From Channallabes apus (taxonomy: Eukaryota > Chordata > Actinopteri > Siluriformes > Clariidae), in assembly GCA_030522415.1 (NCBI GenBank), contig CM060127.1, positions 14,366,646-14,430,645 on the forward strand: a stretch of 64,000 bases of DNA, written 5' to 3'. Below, in pieces: positions 38,015 through 47,100 of this stretch. Each line of letters starts with the position of its first letter. Position 1 is the stretch's first letter. Both the position numbers and the translations under genes were made by a program. The notes beneath the pieces are model-generated. The model did no database searches. It saw only the letters and a list, made by a program, of their open reading frames with translations, and was not told the DNA's origin.

Positions 38015-39297
38015 CACATGCCACGCTGCACCAGTCTCATGGACAGGAAGGAGTCAGTATGTTATGTCAGTGTGTCTTTGTGTCAGAAAGTCTTTTTTTT
38101 TTTATTTATTTATTTTTTTATTAGCGCTAACATAAGCTATATTAGCACAATTTCTTTTTAAATTTTTATCATAAAGTTGAGTCATAATTATTTATGTTAA
38201 AGCAAGACAACATGAGCTTAAAAAAACTCTAGTAGGAAGGCTTTTTTTGTGAGGCGGGCCTTTTTTTAACAAGTTTTTAAATCATATTTATATACTGTAC
38301 ATATAAATGTATAATATGTAAATGTACTTGTATATAAATACTGTATTTAATCTGACAGAATTTCATATTTACAAATGTTCATATTTCTTGCCCGTAATAA
38401 TGGCTAGTTGGCTAACATAAGCTAACCTTATAGGAATTACGCACCGTTTGATTAATTCATTGTATTGAACAGGATGTCAGTAATCTGCATGGCTAGCTAG
38501 CATATGCTAATCTAACAGGATTTCTGCGAGTTGTTGCATCTTTTTATGGAAATTTTACCTCATATTAGCTAGCTAACATAAGATAACCTGGCAGGATTTT
38601 GAGAGAAGTCCTATTCGTAAGTACGACTAATTCCAGTTACTTAACTAGTCAGTCTGCTCAGTGGTAATAATCGGCTCTGCTTATACTTGCCAGCTTGTAT
38701 ACATGATCCAACAAGACACATTTTCTGAAAGAAAATATATAAAAGCTATGCATGTTTATCGGACGTAATGTCTAAGAGAAAGGCGTGTACATAGTCTATA
38801 TGTTCAACGATGGTAGGTTAATAGAAAACATTTTAAGAATTGTGTTAAAATTTATATGCACATTTGTCCAAGTAGTGGAAAACGTGGACAACATTTTGGT
38901 TTATAAAGGAGCACAGATGCTATGTCAGGAAACCACAATCAAGTCTAGTTTAAAAAAAATATTTGGTGGCTACAGTCTTCTGTTCAGAGCAGAACTTCTA
39001 CTTCATCTTACTATTCTGTCCTCTTGCAGCTCAGACTACATGGAGCAGTTTGAGACGCGAGACCTGAAGGCATTCTCGGCCGAGCCCCTGCTGGTTTATC
39101 CCACTCATTACACCGGCGAGCCGGGCTATATCAGCGACACAGAGACGTCCACCGTATGGGATAACGAAGGCATGCGCACGGACTGGGACAGAAAACGCTC
39201 GCGCAAGACTCACGAGCAGGACGAGATTAGCACGGAAGCTCAGAACTCAGACGTGCTGCAGTCTCCTCTGGACAGCACGGCCAGAGATGAGCTCTGA
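15746..39297 (+). CDS. colgalt1: Procollagen galactosyltransferase 1
   Basis: ER-lumen enzyme that adds galactose from UDP-galactose to hydroxylysine of collagen. Exons: 15746-15957, 26790-26900, 27382-27499, 27976-28110, 34764-34968, 35055-35174, 35891-35967, 36066-36172, 37312-37444, 37527-37654, 37747-37953, 39030-39297. All are GT-AG and phases agree, giving 606 residues (human about 622). Residues 1-20 form a hydrophobic signal peptide. The N-terminal half is a GT-A-like domain with DCD at 150-152 (exon 4). The C-terminal half is the GT25 domain, with [10 protein letters not shown] in exon 8, [18 protein letters not shown] in exon 9 and VIEDDLRFE in exon 10. The protein ends in RDEL, an ER-retrieval signal. 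COLGALT1 is preferred over COLGALT2 because of its pgls neighbour. The start is the ATG at 15746 before the signal peptide. Introns 1 and 4 are swollen by transposons; exons look intact. Confidence 0.96.
15958..19780. other. colgalt1 intron 1, left part
   Basis: No gene or clear transposon seen. A CA/CT tract follows the donor at 16012-16040 and a poly(T) run lies at 19180-19200. An antisense open frame at 17868-18125 is discussed under findings. Otherwise AT-rich unique-looking DNA. Confidence 0.5.
19782..20925 (-). mobile_element. Mariner-like element split by an L2-like LINE
   Basis: The left terminal segment (GTTCAAGTCAAAACAAGAC, then ATTATGCAGAATAGC) begins at 19782. The matching right end (ACCAGTTTGACTTGAACTC) lies at about 20900. 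Both ends match other mariner-like copies in the window. Sequence from about 20018 to 20805 is foreign LINE. Confidence 0.65.
20018..20805 (-). mobile_element. L2/CR1-type LINE 3' end
   Basis: Minus-strand reading holds reverse-transcriptase C-terminal motifs in two broken frames. At 20800-20597 are [17 protein letters not shown] and [20 protein letters not shown]; at 20551-20339 are [17 protein letters not shown] and [10 protein letters not shown]. The 3' tail ends at AATTCAATTCAATTCAG, a pentamer tail. It is 5' truncated, with frame breaks between the two parts. Confidence 0.85.
21189..22573 (+). mobile_element. Tc1-like element (family A), deletion copy
   Basis: Bounded by CAGTAGTGTGAAAAACTA and its complement, each flanked by TA. 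The transposase frame 21569-22363 (264 codons) is open. It has paired helix-turn-helix segments, then DET near its middle, QDNDPKHT, and [16 protein letters not shown], which supply the D, D and E of the DDE triad. Against the copy at 50782-52407 it lacks 228 bases between the two Asp blocks, in frame, so the triad spacing is destroyed. Confidence 0.92.
22589..23988 (-). mobile_element. 5'-truncated RTE-type LINE
   Basis: Minus-strand reading gives reverse-transcriptase blocks in several broken frames. 24021-23566 has [16 protein letters not shown] and [18 protein letters not shown]. 23444-23169 has the active-site motif [10 protein letters not shown]. 23126-22563 has the C-terminal [10 protein letters not shown] and [17 protein letters not shown] 15-bp direct repeat, TATGTGGAAAAGAAT, flanks it at 22574-22588 and 23989-24003. 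The RTE/BovB-like clade is inferred from these motifs. Confidence 0.85.
24625..26303. mobile_element. hAT-like non-autonomous element with exact 8-bp target duplication
   Basis: The left end CAGAGGTGTCAAGTAA and the complement of the right end CAGTGGTGTCAAAAGTA form imperfect terminal repeats. Both sides are flanked by GTATACAC (24617-24624 and 26304-26311). Subterminal DNA is full of TACTT/AAGTA words. Around 25840-25920 a second, ATCGAT-rich palindromic repeat (ending TTGCAGCCCTAG) appears nested. No intact transposase seen. Confidence 0.8.
28111..29437. other. colgalt1 intron 4, left part
   Basis: No gene or recognised repeat. AT-rich DNA with a short GCTAGCTAGC cluster near 28990. Confidence 0.5.
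29438..29845 (+). mobile_element. tRNA-derived SINE, plus-strand copy
   Basis: The head GGGGTGGCGCAGTGG is box-A-like and GTTCGATTCCC is a good box B. The body includes TCTCGCAGCCGGAGGGCTAG and AGCTGATTGGCCGAG. An inverted relative lies at 48795-49162. The family name is not recognised. Confidence 0.8.
30441..31547. repeat. Diverged direct duplication flanking a tRNA pseudogene
   Basis: Unit A (30441-30870) and unit B (31041-31547) share ordered blocks such as CTGCTTGGGTTTGTTTTCGT, AGATCTGATGGGGCAT, TCACTTATCACAAC and TTTTACGCAATTTCATGT/TTTTACGCGATTTCATGT, and both end in GT then GAGAGAGG tracts. The offset is about 600 bases. The spacer holds the tRNA-Ile pseudogene. Confidence 0.8.
30899..30983 (+). 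pseudogene. tRNA-Ile(UAU) pseudogene retaining its intron
   Basis: Starts GCTCCCGTGGCGCAATCG, with box A TGGCGCAATCGG, anticodon TAT in CCTATAA, an intron-like insert, then ATGCCGAG and box B GTTCGAGCC. Eukaryotic tRNA-Ile(UAU) genes typically carry an intron. About eight bases of variable loop and T-stem are missing between CCGAG and TTCGAG, and the 3' acceptor strand (CTAAAGCA) no longer pairs with GCTCCCG. It is therefore called a pseudogene. Confidence 0.75.
32079..32155. repeat. (TA)n microsatellite
   Basis: About 35 TA units, followed by two poly(T) runs to 32183. In colgalt1 intron 4. Confidence 0.97.
33227..34420 (-). other. Possible two-exon minus-strand transcript in colgalt1 intron 4
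   Basis: A CACGTG E-box and GC-rich DNA lie at about 34390-34445. A strong donor, TTCGTG|GTAAGTG, lies at about 34352. A good polypyrimidine tract and acceptor (TGTTGTCTTTAAG|CAGAG) lie near 33437. The second exon reads open for 64 codons to a stop at 33227, including [20 protein letters not shown], but its only in-frame ATG opens a 35-codon tail and no frame links cleanly to exon 1. No family recognised. It could be noncoding, or captured gene debris. Confidence 0.3.
35320..35760 (-). mobile_element. Mariner-like element, deleted
   Basis: Left end GTTCAAGTCAAAGCACTG and right end TTGGTTTGACTTGAAGGCC form inverted termini. The minus-strand frame 35604-35323 keeps [10 protein letters not shown], near the last part of the mariner catalytic region. 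It is in colgalt1 intron 6. Confidence 0.7.
36339..37063. mobile_element. hAT-like element with 8-bp target duplication
   Basis: The left end CAGGGGTACAGT and the complement of the right end CCGGGGTACTCAGT are terminal repeats. GTGTAGAC flanks both sides (36331-36338 and 37064-37071). Inside, at about 36715-36925, lies a second repeat with GTTCATGAACGA and TTCGTTCAAAAAG blocks, a separate short element. In colgalt1 intron 8. Confidence 0.8.
37954..39029. other. colgalt1 intron 11
   Basis: Holds a CA/TA microsatellite at 37983-38014 and several TTAGCTAGC-like words at 38400-38600. No gene or clear transposon. Confidence 0.5.
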
Positions 39298-40035
39298 GCC
39301 ATACTCTGTCCCAAAATAATAATAATAATTTTTTTTTTTTTACTTTACCTCACTGTTTGTGCCTTTTGACTGACCAAAGAAAGACTTCAAGTGTTGGATT
39401 CAAGTTTTTTTTTGTACCTATCCTAAACCTCTGTGTTTTCAGCCCTATGATCCTATGATCATCAGTTCCCGTGACTGAAGGTTTTCCCGCCTGCTGTAGT
39501 TCACTCATTTCAATCCAAGAGTCATAGATTTGGTTCATTTGGCACTAGTAGATTCTATTAATACTATTAGTGATGTTAGGGTAATCTTTTTGTTTTGTTT
39601 TTCTTCTTTTTTTTTTTTTTGCATGATAATACAGCTGTTGTGTTTTTTTTATACTTTCTTGTCCATCTGTGCATCCACAAGGGACAGCATGTGTGTGTTA
39701 TCACATTTTACATTTCATCACCATTTGTACTAATATATCATCATGAAAACTTCACAGAAGGTCCATCATGAGAAGAGACAGTTGTTTTTGCAGAAGAGGC
39801 ACTTGATTTTACAGATCAAATGAGATTATGAACAAAATATGTCATTGAAGCAGTCGTATTGATTTACAGTGTTGTGTACATGACATGAATGAAATAACAT
39901 TTCAGATTAATACTAAACATTGTGGTGTGGTCTGTAACAAGGATCACTGTGTGTTGACTGTTTTAGTTCTCGGTGCTTACAGATTTCTTTTGTTCAGGGG
40001 ATTAGTCATGGAGGTAATTCCCTGTTAGATGTAAT
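39298..40035 (+). other. colgalt1: colgalt1 3' UTR and flank
   Basis: Sequence after the stop contains poly(T) and AAT runs. I find no canonical AATAAA before the next mariner-like element, so the 3' end is undefined. Confidence 0.5.
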
Positions 40036-40039
40036 TCTA

Positions 40040-40492
40040 TGAGGGGCGTTCAAGTGACGATACTGACCAAGGTGGCTCGGTGCACACTGCAGTCGTTCCT
40101 GTGAGCATTCAGTAAGAGGAACACCTGATCCTTAAAAATTGACAGATAACTTGTTTCCAACTTGCGGACGATGTGCATCCGTCTGTAGGAACTGCGCACA
40201 CAATCCTTCACCAACGCCAGCTAAGAATTCCTGTACCCCCCTACCCCCTACCCCCCACTCATACAGTCCTGACCTCGTTCCAAGCCGTTTCTACATGTTC
40301 GGGCCATTGAAGGAGCCCTTTCTTTAGAAACCTTTATACATTGATGGTATCTTAGCACTATTGAAACTCTGTGATAAGTGCATTATTGTAGCAGGGGATG
40401 ATGTCGAGAAATAAAGGGAGTTTTTACATTCATACAGGTAGCTGTGTCCTATTATTCTGCACAATCAAAAGTCCCAGTTCGATTTAAACACC
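40040..40492 (+). mobile_element. Mariner-like element remnant
   Basis: Left end GAGGGGCGTTCAAGTGACG, right end CCAGTTCGATTTAAACACCCC. A frame at 40139-40327 holds YSPDLVPSRFYMFGPLKE, the mariner third catalytic block (usual form YSPDLAP). Broken upstream. Confidence 0.8.
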
Positions 40493-41510
40493 CCTTATAC
40501 CGATATCAATATGACACAGTTGTTGGTTCCATACGGGCTAGTTCACGTATTTCTGAAACTGCTGATCTCCTGGAACATTTACTCATAACACTCGCAGAAA
40601 AGGAGGTGGGGGGAAAAAAAGCATCAGTTCTGAAACACCTTGTTGATGAGAGTGGCTAGACTGAACCAAGACTGCTTCACTTAGGGTTGAAAAAATGTAA
40701 TTCGGGAAAAGACCTGGAGATGTTTTCTAATCGTCAGCTGTTCAGATTTCAATTAGCCTGTGCTTTGCCACTTGACCTGATGAGGTCTTGTGTAGCACAT
40801 TCATCCATGTGATATGAATTATGCAATGTTAATCTGCTTAGCACAGAGAGATCATTTGAATTACTAACTTTCCAGTCAGATTCTTTTTTGTGCCTTACAT
40901 TTACAGTTGTAGATCTGTGGGTCTGAATATGGATTTGTGACTTTTGTCATTGCATTTAAATATAATTACTTCTGACAGAAAAATAACTCTGTAATTTGAT
41001 AATTAGAGAGTTTCTGACCTGGAGCGTGCCTCTTTGCGGTGATGGTTGAATTTAAGGTGTCCTTACATCTCCAGCTGTAATAATAGTGTGAAAAGCCCAG
41101 CAAGCCTTTTTTTCTGCTCCTGCCCCAGCACCACGGCTGTCTACCCTCTCTTTATGGTTAGAGGATCTTAGAATTAAGGTGAATGAACCCTGCTAGAACA
41201 GGTTAGTTTACAAATTCTGCCCTAAATGTGTGTCTGTGTTGTATACATGACGCATCTGCTGAAACACAGGACAATAATATTTGTTCTCTAATAATAGTTA
41301 AGGCTCAGGACAGGGTATAACAATGACGTCGGTGGACTATTGGACTATGCAACGTGATTATACGTCAGGAAAGAAAGATGTCGTTAAGTGTGCATCTCTT
41401 GCGTTTTTCTTAGCACAGTGTGTGTTTTTTTTTTTTTTTTTTTTTTTTTCCTCCTTTTCGTTAGGGAAATAATGACAGCAAATTTGTTTACTTTTAACAG
41501 CATTTTGAGT
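40493..41510. other. Intergenic DNA between colgalt1 and gmip
   Basis: No gene seen. A poly(T) run lies at 41427-41449. Confidence 0.5.
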
Positions 41511-41514
41511 CCTA

Positions 41515-42090
41515 CCTTGGGTCTGTGTGTATGAAGTTTGCATGTTCTCCATGTGCTTGGTGGGTTCCCTCGGGGGTCTCTATTTTTCTTCCCACAGTCC
41601 AAAGGAACGCATATTAGGCTATTTGGGGTTTCCAAATTTCCCATAATGTATGTGTGGGTGTGTGTGTATAGGAATGGCATTATAATTTTTTTATTCATTT
41701 CAACGATTATGATAATTTATGCATTAATTTAAAGCTTTTCTTTTAACTTTCACTTCACACATGATCTTTCTTATCTCAGTGAGTCTTCTCCACATCCAAT
41801 TATTTTAAAATTCCATTCTTCAAAAAAATCTATAATAATTTTCTTTTCTTTTTTTTTGGTTCTCTTGTGCTTCTCTTTTTGTTAAATAGTTAATACTTGT
41901 ACTGGCCACTAGAGGGCGGGTAACATGATGTTCAGGCCATCACTCTCGCTCACTCTCAATCTTCTATACCACTTTATCCTGTATTCAGGGTCGCGGGGAC
42001 CTGGAGCCTATCCCACGAGGCTTAGGGCATGAGGCAGGCTACACCCTGGACAGGGTACCAATCCATCGCAGGGCAGTTCAGGCCATCATG
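41515..42090. mobile_element. Two DANA-type SINE fragments in opposite orientation
   Basis: 41515-41680 carries the plus-strand body (CATGTTCTCCATGTGCTTGG, CCCACAGTCCAAAG). 41945-42085 carries the reversed tail (CTATCCCACGAGGCTTAGGG, ACCCTGGACAGGGT). The DNA between them is unassigned. Confidence 0.65.
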
Positions 42091-42122
42091 ACCTTTTTAT
42101 TTTGAGGTACATGTTATAGTTG

Positions 42123-42720
42123 TACAGCACTGTGTGAAAGTCTTGAGCCAGCCATTAGTATTTTTATTGTAGTTTTGGGGAATTGTTCTCCAGGCTTCCT
42201 AAAGGAATGTGTCTTTTGTCTCATGTTCTGTGTAGTCCCTGTATCTGAACAGTTACAGAAGAATGTTTTATGTTTGTTAAGCTTCAAAGTAACGCTAACT
42301 TGAGGAATTAACCAGTGAGAAACAAGTGCAGATGATGACAGATGATCAGGATGATGATTAATATACTGGTGATGCTGAATGCAGTCAGTGGTTAGTACTG
42401 ACGAGACGGTTGATGTACCATCATCTATGATCTATTATAGGAGAAATTAATTATGGGTTTACAGTACTGTGCAAAAGTCTTGGGCGTCCTCACGTATTTT
42501 TATGAAATTAAATTACTGTATGTGGATTAATTTAACAAGCGATTAAAATAATTTTTTGTAGGCTCTTTGCAGCCTGTCACAGTAAAACATTTGTTCCCAT
42601 TTAAATTAATCCACATAATTTTATTTAATTTCATAAAAATACGTGAGGATGCCCAAGACTTAAAGGTTCACAGTACTGTAAACCTATAATTAATTTCTCC
42701 TATGATATATCATAGATGAA
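42123..42720. mobile_element. Tc1-like fragment joined to a 300-bp palindromic foldback element
   Basis: 42123-42420 is the inverted relative of 1-372. 42421-42720 is a palindrome: left arm about 42421-42535, right arm about 42600-42720, loop about 65 bases. The arms carry TTACAGTACTGTG and CTCACGTATTTTTATGAAAT. Confidence 0.8.
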
Positions 42721-42814
42721 TATTTTGCGAGATCAGATGTAGCATTTATTTGGTGAATGTATTTTTTTATTTTTTGCAGAATATCTTATCATGCACTAAA
42801 TTTATCTTTGTGTT

Positions 42815-42910
42815 TGGTGGGTTTCCTCTGGGTACTCTGGTTTCCTCCCACAGTCCAAAGACATGTCGTTTTGGCTAACTAGCATTTCCAAATTGCACAT
42901 AATGACGGAA
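42815..42910 (+). mobile_element. DANA-type SINE fragment
   Basis: Short body segment with GGTGGGTTTCCTCTGGGTAC and CCCACAGTCCAAAGACATG. Both ends are missing. Confidence 0.7.
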
Positions 42911-44192
42911 TGTTTAATTTTTGTTTGCAAACAAAATGAACACAATGCAACTAAAATCGAACTTAATGATAATTTCAACACTTAAAACTGATTAATCCGT
43001 GTTGTTCCTAAACCTTGTCAACTAGGGGGCAGGATGAGACCACGGGCCATCACACCCATGTGTGCTTGATTAACATCCAGTTTCAAGCCGCCCCCACTTG
43101 CTGTTATAATAACCTTAACGGCAATTATGAAACACTTCCCATTAGGTGTTGGAGCGAAGCTGTTGGGATTTGTGTTCATTCAGCTGTATAAGAATTACTC
43201 ATCAGTCGAGAAGGCTTCCGTTCGAGCTCATCCCAAGCAGGTCAGTGGGGTTGAGTTCAGTCAGAGCTCAGTGCAGCACATTCGAGTTCTTTCACTTCGA
43301 CCTTAACACAGAATGTCTTCATAGAGTTGGCTTTGTACCCTGAAACAGGTTCAGGCTTCTTAGTTCTGCTAAAGGGAAATCTTACTGCTAAAGCATGCAA
43401 AGAGAATCTAGATCATTCTGTTCTTGTAAATTTTGTGGTAACAGTTTAAGGAAGAACCACAGCTGTGCGGGTGCGACAGTCAGCTTCTGAACTAGTTATG
43501 TTTGTGAATAAGTTGCAATACCATAGCAGGCAGGTAGAGGATGCTAATGAGCATATGCAGAGTGAAGTGTCACTAGTGTAGCTTGTTGCTGATTGGAGCA
43601 ATGGATGAAAGTGTTATAAAATAACCTCTGTTCCGACTCCATTCTCCTCTACTGTATATAAAGGTATAAGCCACAAAGCCAGATAAACAGCATCACTACA
43701 AATGCAGGTGCAGTTCATCATACTTGGGGAACGAAAAGCTTCTGAGTGAGTGAACCAAAGACTGAAATAATGTCATGCTATATCCGGGGTTGTATTTCAA
43801 TTCCAGCATTAATATTCACACACAAACCGCACATTCACCCAAAATGTATTAATAACTACTGAGACCATTAGTGTTGCCTGATGCACACTCAGCTCTGCAC
43901 TGAGCACGAGCTCATGGTAATAGGTGTGTCTAAGAGTGACAACGCGACACACTTCCTCTTCATGCGATGGTGAAAGCGTGTTGGCCAACCTCCAACCTTC
44001 TCTTTAGAGGAAGAGAAGAGAACTTCGAACGAATGCGTGAGGAGAGAAAGTGTCACATGTCCTCCACAGAGTCTGCTCGAATGGTAGCACAGGTCTAAAG
44101 AGCGGCCTGGGGTCGGATCTGGGATCTGCTCTGACATCTTCAGCATCTTCTTTGAAGTTAATGGAGTAGTAAAGAAGTCAAGATCCACTGTA
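42911..44192 (+). other. gmip: Upstream and 5' UTR region of gmip
   Basis: No second gene is supported. The last few hundred bases should contain the gmip promoter and 5' UTR; the frame before the ATG is closed by TAG and TAA at about 44167-44173. Open frames here on both strands show no family features. Confidence 0.45.
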
Positions 44193-47100
44193 ATGTCTGC
44201 TGGTGGTTCGGGGATGGATGACTTGACGGAGGAGACGACGAGGGCCGCGCCACTAAGGCAGCCGAAGGGTGAGCTTAAACACGAGTTGGAGGAGTTGGAG
44301 CATTTCTTTTAGTCCAATTTTATTTCTCTTCTACACATTAATGAAGTCGACTATCTATCTTTGTGACATTTCTTACCTCGTATACTACAAGAATAGCATA
44401 CTACATCTCAATCAGTATGAGCACTTCCTGTCTAAAGTATAATTTGACTTTCTATCCAAGTCACAGATAAGAATAGCTTTAAGCAACTTTAGCATTTGCT
44501 CACTTCTGCATGTGGGAAGCTGTGAGCTTTTTTTTTTTTTAAAAAACTGTTCTACATTACCATACATTAGACTAAGGTAAAACAGAAATGTCTCTTTTTT
44601 TTAACCATTCCAGTAAAAGGAGGCCCAGAGAGCCTTGATTATGTAAAGTCCATATCTGCATACCTTACCAGAGAAGACATTTATTTTCCGTGTTCTGAAA
44701 CTGACATTTTTACTTTGAATTTACGTTTACTTTGAATGGGATGATGTGTGTTTGAGTTGGCTTTGATACGCCTACTGTACTGAAGAGTGTTAAATCACAA
44801 TAGGTTTTCTTTTGGCTATTCCTGTTTTCTAAATAGTTTGTGCATAGAATTGAAGTCTAAAAGGTTAAAAAAAAAAAAAAAAAAAAAAGTACACATGCTA
44901 CAGATTTCATGTATATCCAAGCTACAGTATATATTGCTGATTTAATCTTGTTGTTCTTTGTTTAGTTTATTCCTTAGCTACAAGAGAACTGCTGCACTAA
45001 GCATTAAATATCATCGAATCATACAAAAATAACTCAAATTAACAGTAGTTTCTCTCCATAATACATGACACACACTTGAAAAACATTTAAAACTAAAAAT
45101 GATCAAAAACATTTAAGAGTTCTTGGTAACACTTTTTGCCTTTGACCATTTCCTGTTTTTCTCTGGGTTAAACTGTAAATATGATTTTGCATGCCGATGA
45201 AATCCCTTTCGTCACCATAAGGGGAAATAAAGAGCTTTTACTGCAAAAAAAAGGAAATGTCTATTGACCTGCCCTAATCAGGTAAAGGATATAAGAATAG
45301 TCAAGCAGTTACTAAACTTAATCACTGCCAAGATATTTCAGTTTTTACATTTATGTTTGGTTTGGCGATGTTTGGAAAAGAGGTAAAAAGCAAACTTTTT
45401 CTTGTATGAAATGCTCCAGTATGAGCATTGTATTTATAATGTGTAATGTTGCTTGCTGGTGTAGACCTATGAGTCATAACATTATAACCACTGGCAGGTG
45501 TAATGAACAATACTGATCACCTATTATATACCAGTAATCTGGTGACAAGATTGAGCACCCAAGGCTCACCTATGTCCATGGGGACCACAGGCCTGCACAT
45601 CAGTTCCAGCCACAGAACAGTCGATGCAGCACAAATAACTGCAAAAAATAATTCTTGCCATGATAGAAAGGCACCAGAACCCTCAGTGCACCAAAGCGCG
45701 CTATGCACAGGGCCCAGCAGGCCCCAGATCCCAATCTGATCAAGCACCCATGGGATGCACTAAAAAAAAAGGTTGATCCACAATGGACCACTCTATAACA
45801 CACCACCCAAAAGATTCACTGCTAAAAGCTTGGTGCTAGACACCACAGTAAGTAGGTCTTGTGAAGCCAAACTCTGTGGGGCCAGAGCCACCCCTGGTGG
45901 AACAAGGAGAATCCAAAACCTGGGTGATTTACATTTTATTTTTTAAATGTTATGGCTGATCAGTGTAAAGGGTTCAGTTATTCTGTTGTCCTCAATGGTG
46001 GTTCAACTTCTGATCAACTGTCTATGATAGCAAAAAAAATAACAAGTGTATGTGGTTAACATAACGTCACATCAGAAACAGGATTATGCTTAAAGATCAA
46101 TGCAGGTAAAACTGAGCTGAAGTCACATGTATGGTATCAAGTAAAAATGCAACAGAACGAGAAAATCAGCTGTAAAGTAGAAGTTAATGAAATGCAGAAT
46201 GCTTTTATTTGCTCTGTGTGTGTTTGTCAGCCAGTTATTTCCACTTTGACTTTGATATCTTATTTACAGTGACACTGTGTTCCCCAGGGAACTTACCCTG
46301 ACCACACCAGAAGTGCAATATAATAAAGAAAAGCTCTTCCACACACACAGCAGAGATGAATGGCCTTCACTGTATTTTCTGCTGGATTATATAACTCTTT
46401 TAATAAAGCTCTTAATACAAGACAAGTGTTCTCTGCTCCTGCAGCACATCATGTCTCTTCCTCCACGCAGGATGTGGTTGACCAAAATGGAGCAGGGCAC
46501 AAAAAGACAGAACGAAATTGTCAGTTTCTCAGAGGTTCATTGTATCACAGGAGTTAACTGTTGATGTTTGAGTGTTTTTCTGAAAATAATTGATTTATGA
46601 CTTTACGCTTATGTGAAGTACTGACGCGCATACTGTACATGGCAAGAAGAAGAAGTATACTGGGGAACACTTAATGACGTGTGTTCGAGTGAGAGATGTA
46701 GAGGTAGTAAACGTTGTTAGAGGCGTAGATGAAGTTTCCACTAGGCAGGCAGCTTCAAATGTATTGTCACTTGAAAAACTGATGACTTTTTGGGACCTTT
46801 TTACGATATATTTAGGTGTTTCCAGTAGATTAACAACGTTTGGGCATTAGACTGTTCAGTGAGATTAAATAAGTATTTACATTTAGTCATTTGACCAAGG
46901 TCCTACCTCAGTAGTAAAATAAGTATTTTAAGTAAGGCATTACTTTTTTTTGTTATTCAATATATGAGGGGTATTAAAATCAAACCAGAACTTTTTTTTT
47001 ATTGTGCAGAATAACAGAAGAGTTATGAGAGTAAAACCTCTTTTTATCTCTCTATATAATTCCCTACTACTCTAATGCGCTTATCACAGCATTTCACTAG

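Noticed and set aside
43889..44188. Minus-strand 99-codon open frame upstream of gmip
   Set aside because: It covers the expected gmip 5' UTR, has no domain and no supporting splice or start context.
46277..46564. Plus-strand 95-codon frame as an extra gmip exon
   Set aside because: The splice phase from exon 1 (44268) fits the acceptor at 50137 exactly, giving KEGGTITRQ, and this segment has no fitting donor.
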